Below, one piece after another: positions 58,498 to 64,000 of a stretch of 64,000 bases of DNA. The stretch comes from Parietaria judaica (taxonomy: Eukaryota > Streptophyta > Magnoliopsida > Rosales > Urticaceae): the NCBI GenBank assembly GCA_954871525.1, contig OX940871.1, positions 124,001 to 188,000 on the forward strand. Direction: 5' to 3'. Under the pieces are notes generated by a model. It searched no databases, was not told where the DNA came from, and was given only the letters and a program-made list of their open reading frames with translations. Both the position numbers and the translations under genes were made by a program. Within the stretch, counting starts at the first letter, position 1. Each line of letters opens with the position of its first letter.

Positions 58498-58669
58498 GAG
58501 TATCTTGGTTCCGGTTTTGTTTTTTATAGAATTTTTTTGCTAAAGCAGTAAATCCTTTCACAAAATCTTTGCTGTTAGTGTTAAAAAAATCGATAATAGT
58601 TTAAGCTTTAGGGTGGAAGCGGACGCTTCGGGACGATAGAGTATCTTGGTTCCGGTTTTGTTTTTTATA
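58498..58669. repeat. 110-base insertion with flanking direct repeats, second copy
   Basis: Counterpart of 16762-16933. It predates the large duplication. Confidence 0.75.
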
Positions 58670-59641
58670 ATTTATTTTTTCAAATTACTAACTATTACCT
58701 GTTTATGTTAAATTTTTCCAATGTCGTTTTGTACTTTTATTCCGTAACAAACGCCGTTCATCATTGGCTTTATAGTTACCTATTAATATAAATGAACAAA
58801 ATGTCCATTTTGTGTCAAACGTTTCAAAAAAATGCCCATTGCGTGTATTTTGTACTCTCACAAATGGGCATTCCTTAAAAGGTTCGACACAAAATTGATC
58901 ATTTAGTACAATTTCCAATTAATATTTATAAATAAATAAAAAACTCATAAAATACCCAAAAATCGCCTAAGGTTTAAGGAAAATACTCATACTTTCAATT
59001 AATTCATTTATACTCATACTCATAATTATTTGAAAACATGCAATTCGAAATCAGTAAGAACTCCTCACATGAAATGCAACATCTTATAAAACTTTCTTTA
59101 TGTAAACTATAGTAGTATTCTTTTAGCACAATTCTTCAGGGTTAGAGAAAAAAATACACAAATAATAAACAATCTCATTAAATTACAAAGTACTGTATGG
59201 TTTAGAATAATAATAGAAATGAGCTCTCTAAACAACAATCTTTTATAGCATATGCAGGGCTGCAACTGAGTTTATGTGGCCCTAGGCGGGCGTAAAATTC
59301 GGGGCCCTTTAATTAAATAATTTGATAAAATTTTAATGTAAAATATTAATATATAAAATATTTCGTGTTTACATGTATAAGCCAAAGGACAAAGAATTTT
59401 TTTTGCTAAAGCAGTAAATCCTTTCACAAAATCTTTGCTGTTAGCGTTAAAAAAATCGATAATAGTTTAAGCTTTAGGGTGGAAGCGGATGCTTCGGGAC
59501 GATAGGCTGGAGCCCTAATAGTTTAAGCTTCACGACCTTTCGAATTCGGGATATTATCTAATTGGCATCTTAGGACTAATTAATTATTCATCTTTGTTTG
59601 TGATTTTTCGCGTAAATTTCCTTCTTTTTTTTCTTAATCGG

Positions 59642-59983
59642 GAAAAACGGAATTGGCGAAACAACCCGGTTTATGCTCCTTTCGGAGGAGGGGCAAGGTT
59701 TTGTCCCGGAGCTGAGCTTGGTCGCCTGCAAATTGCTCTTTTTCTCCATTACTTTGTCACAACTTATGGGTATTTTCATTTCTTCCTCTATATATAAAAT
59801 TAATATAATTATATATATATATATAAACATAAATTATCATGAATTAAGTGACAAAAAAACCTTGTCGTTTGCAGGTGGAATCAAACGAAGGAAGATAGGA
59901 TGTCGTTTTTCCCGTCCGCTAGATTAGTGAATGGGTTCCAGTTGTGCTTAAAGAGACGCCAAACGACGACGTTTCAAGCCTAG
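59642..59983 (+). pseudogene. Cytochrome P450 fragment, second copy
   Basis: Exon-like 59642-59769 (FGGGARFCPG) and 59875-59983, with the same CGG in place of the CAG acceptor. The intron between is nine bases shorter than in the first copy through an (AT) tract, and two bases (CG) are gained upstream near 59611. Confidence 0.88.
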
Positions 59984-62411
59984 TTTTTTGATTCAGCGGT
60001 GTTGACTTTGTACATGTAGCTATTATATGTTTGTATTATTTTATATTTTCGTATAAATATATTGTATTCGTTATTTGATACATATTTACTTATTTATGTA
60101 GTGTAACTCTGAAACAGGAAAAGAAACGACAAGAAGAAAATAAAGCAACAAATGCCATAAATCCCGAAAGCAATAAACGGAAAGGCGTAAAATAACCGAA
60201 AACAAAGTCTCCAATAAACATGACCAATCAAAATATACCAGCCACAACAAAACAATAAGGGTAGCTTAACAAAATCCGTTCGAGATATTTTGTGATTCAT
60301 AATTAAATTATATGTGGGGTAATCTATATATATATAAAAGGAAAATCTACCACTATGACATGGCACAATGAGATCAAAGAGATTCTTATTTACTATTTTT
60401 TTTTCTTCAGATTTTTCATTTATTTCATATAAAAAAAACTCATTTGATGGCTTTATCTTTCTATGCATACAATAAACGTAGTTATGAATCATTTCTATGC
60501 AACAAATGCATAGTAGAAACGTATTAATCATTTAATTGTAGCAATGAATCTCTCAAGTAGGCATACAAAGAACCAACTAATTACTTCTTTAGTAATAACT
60601 AGCCATTAATTAAATCATCCAAAGTTTTAATGTCATTTTTGTTTTCTCGTGAATTTGATCGTTTTTTTCTTTTCTTTCATTTTCCTTGAACACCAACATT
60701 CATGGTTATTCTTAAAAGGAGCTTCTGAAATCTGATTTCTGTTTCTTCATTCCTTCATAGAATTTTAGTTGTATTTTTCTTGACCGGTTCTAATCATATA
60801 TCTTTTTTTCTTTTTCATGCAGATTATTGAGCAGAAGGAATTGTTTCTCTGTGTATTGTTCTCCTCTGATTCTGTCTCTTAGGGTTGAAATTTTAACTCA
60901 TAGCCACATGAAATAGAAGCTGTACTTGGTTCAATTTGAACAATAATATCTCATAGCCACATGAAAATGAAAGGTCACAATTCGAACTTCATGACGATGT
61001 GTTGTAATTCGATAACTCTCATGCCGACGCACCCTAAACGGCATTCGTACCACTGTCACTCTCCAAAGGCTTTGGTTTCATTCGTTCCAAGGTCAAGTAT
61101 TGGTAAGAACTCTGAGAAATTCGTAATTAGTTTTGTGGGTCATAAATAACATATTGGTTTTGTTGCATCCAACTCTGGTGTTGTGTTGTTGATTGTTGAG
61201 TATGGAGAAGAAACTTAAGGGAATTTCGTTGGCTATGAGCAATATTGATGATTGCTTTTAAGCTTATATATAATATAAATTTGATTAAGCTTAAATATTT
61301 TGCAGTGCATATTATGAACTAACCATGCCATTTCAAATGCAGGACTATGTCAAGGAACTCTTTCTAAATTTCATTGTGACCGAGTTTTAGATATAGGATT
61401 AAGGATGGTTTATTTATCACAAGTAATAAATCTTTTTATAATTAAACTTATTAATTGTGATAAATGATTAAATAAAATTAGTATTTTTTATTTTTTATTG
61501 TATATGAATGGAAGGGTAGATAGGCATATTTTCATGTAATTGTTCAATTCTATAAGTCTGATATTTCATGACTATTATTCTGCTATTTTGGCTTTTAATT
61601 TAGTTCATTGTCATCGATAATTTTCTTCTCGGCTAAGTTATTTTCTATATCTAGTTATTATTTATACTTTTGGTGATCATATTTTTTCGTTAAAAATAGT
61701 TAATGGGATGATTTTGGGGAGGTGTATATGTAAGTTGATTTTTTAAAGATAATTATTTTTGCTTTTATAATTTTGGGATTTACAGGATTTCTTCTTACAA
61801 AAGTGTGTTTCAATAAAATTCGATCTAAAATATTTATCAATGATTTCTTCTCAAATACCAAATGTCTGAAAATATTTTCGGCAATTTTTTTTTAAAGCTG
61901 CTAATATAATAAAATATGGCCTCGAAATTGAGCCCCTTATGGCCTTATCGATGGTAACTCTCAGTCTCACGATATCGGTTTTCATCGCATACAGTCATTT
62001 TTTCTCCAAATTTTTGTTATGTTTTAGTTTTAAGATATGTTTCAATTCCTTTGAAGTCCTCGAAGAAATTATATCATAGTGGATTAAAGAAGTGATGATT
62101 TTTTTATGTATTACCATTAGTGGTACAAAATAGGCTAATTTTCTTTCTAATTTTAGATTTTTTTTTCTTCAACAAATGGACCATTCGAAGATCTTAATTC
62201 TGTATTTTGAAAAGATCTTCTTATTTTTTTTCAAATTAATCCTCAGTGAAGAATTTTCCAGGCAGTTGGTGTTACGTAATAGATCTGCAAAACAATCTTT
62301 AATCACTACTCTTCCGGTTCATTATGTGCGGTTGAGAGTTCCTTAAATTGTTATACATTCTTCTCACAACAAACTACTTTTTCCTTTTTTTCGTAGTTCT
62401 ATTAACTAATC

Positions 62412-62444
<33 letters not shown>

Positions 62445-63272
62445 GCAGAGTTTTTCAAGTATCAGGTGGCAACATAGACAAGTAAGAATTTCAGGATCCT
62501 AATTTTTCAAGTTTTCATTTTTTTAAATATTTACACCATCAAATGACACTCATTCCCACAATTTTTAAGAGGTGTATTACTAATTAATGGTATTTTAAAC
62601 TTGATTGTGTTTATCACTTTATTGTTTGAAGGTTACGTAATTAGTTTTACTCACTAATGCATGCAATTCTTCTCTATGAAAATGTATGTTTCATTTTGTA
62701 ACCTTCCTTCAATCGAATTTAATCTATATGAAGGCCTTTTGGTATGTTAAATTCCATTAAATTTAGATTTGATTTTCCACTTTTTACTTCTAAATTCATT
62801 ACCTTATATTTATGCAAATAAAAACTATAACAGATTCATCCGAATCATGTGTTATTATCCTTGATTTTCTATTATCTTTAACATACTTATCATATATATT
62901 CATATGTGATATGACCAGACTAAAAGTGCGTAGACTGATAAGACTATTCCATAAAGTAATATTGGAGAATGAACATATGAAATATATATCATTAGTAAGC
63001 TCTCTCAGTTCTAAAGCAAAAGAAAAAGAGCTCTCTCAGTTTTATATTTCATGTCATATTACATCTTTTTGAATAAAAATGATCATAAAGCTCTCGGTTT
63101 CTATATTTCGTGTCGTATACGTATATATATTTATATATATGAGAGCAAATGACTCAACATATTTAAAGTAGATTTTAAAATGACCATCAACTGAAATGGG
63201 TGAGCTGTTGGAGATGGAGAGGGGATGCATACTTCAAATGAATGCTTGGTTACATACGTATATATCTTTTTG
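59984..63272. other. Gene-poor DNA, second copy
   Basis: Counterpart of 18255-21545. The orphan exon candidate with a transit-peptide-like start is at 60961-61102. Nothing else supported. Confidence 0.6.
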
Positions 63273-63447
63273 AATGTTTTATACTCTGAAATCTCATAGC
63301 AAACCAAACTTCTTCGAAAAGTCGACGACGTCTTATGTCAGATTTTAAATCATATGTAATGAAGCATGTGACTAAAGATTTAATGAAAACAAACGATGAT
63401 AAAAATTGAAAGGGAAATTTACTATAGTTCACTATGTCCCCGTCATT
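63273..63447 (-). repeat. eIF5B intron segment, second copy
   Basis: Counterpart of 21546-21720. Confidence 0.8.
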
Positions 63448-63854
63448 GAAGGCACCTTGAAGGCGGGTTTCGAAGATTCCACGGGTTTGTGATTCTGCTT
63501 CGGTTTCAAAGGCTGAATTTTCCCTGTTGATGAGAAATCGGACAGTTATTGATAGATACACGAGCAGAAGAGTTCGAAACTAAATTAGGAAAAATAAGAA
63601 AGAAAAATACCTGGTTATGGAGTGGGATTTGAATCCATTGAATTGTTGATCTTTAATAAATTAACCAATCCGAAAGATATTTTACAGAAACTTAATTGGA
63701 TTTTACTTACAATAATATTACAGTGGAAATTGCCATAAAATGTATATACCATCATATTACAGTGGAAAAAATTGCCATTTTTTGGTTCAATGTCATAGAA
63801 TGTACACATCAATTTAAGTGTACATTGATACAAGTGTTAGAGCCTTAAAGGTAC

Positions 63855-64000
63855 CTGCCAAACCAACTTGGTGCTTTTCAAACTTATACGTGGGTGGAAA
63901 TGTAATAACGGCCTCACGCATTCCTTGAAAGACGTTCCCGGCCGCCATTTCCGCCCTGAGCTGGTCCCTTTCTCTGAGCCAATCAAAGCATCTTTGTGAC
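63855..64000 (-). CDS. FRA3: FRA3-type 5-phosphatase, last recognisable exon, cut by window edge
   Basis: Counterpart of 22128-22273. It encodes the stretch through [19 protein letters not shown] to VGLAG and again ends with a donor and no PAWCDR exon. The rest of this copy is outside the window, so whether it shares the two-base deletion is unknown. Confidence 0.88.

Overview
This is nuclear DNA of a flowering plant, most likely a eudicot. The genes have many short GT-AG introns, AT-rich intergenic DNA and (AT)n microsatellites, and their products are plant-type: a secreted subtilase, a FRA3-type WD40/5-phosphatase, a brassinosteroid-clan P450 and a plastid FtsH-like metalloprotease. The species cannot be told from the sequence. 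Exon coordinates come from reading splice sites by eye and checking that exons join in frame. Family assignments come from motif and sequence recognition, not from a database search.

Layout. The window holds about one and a half copies of a unit of about 41.7 kb. Positions 1-22273 recur, almost base for base and in the same order and orientation, at 41694-64000. The offset drifts only between 41693 and 41738, through a few indels mostly in simple repeats. The region 22274-41693 is seen once. In order the unit holds: a minisatellite with telobox-like motifs (1-605); dispersed repeats and a hAT element (981-3534); an intact 11-exon subtilase gene (4081-8016, minus); a second hAT element (8762-9782); gene-poor AT-rich DNA; a 3'-truncated glutaminyl-tRNA synthetase gene (13024-16418, minus); a small P450 pseudogene fragment (17904-18254, plus); gene-poor DNA; a 3'-truncated and frameshifted FRA3-type gene (22128-25829, minus); the 3' half of a P450 gene (29878-32214, plus); the last four exons of eIF5B (33058-33937, minus); an intact plastid FtsH-like metalloprotease gene (35240-38411, plus); the first exon and a bit of a plastid or mitochondrial RRM protein gene (39248-39733, plus); and a 3'-truncated DUF1640/MCUR1-like gene (40761-41486, minus). 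The second copy then begins.

The genes do not form a pathway and are not an operon-like cluster. The remarkable thing is structural. Of nine recognisable gene loci per unit, only two (subtilase and FtsH-like protease) are complete. The others stop or start in introns, with open exons and good splice sites up to the break. Older internal duplications lie inside the unit: P450 3' end plus eIF5B intron, a 507-bp intron copy, and a 110-bp patch flanked by direct repeats. The whole unit was then duplicated very recently, or is present as two haplotypes or a circle or array read through by the assembly. I regard this breakage-and-amplification mosaic as the most interesting signal. I see no rRNA, tRNA, CRISPR or viral genes.
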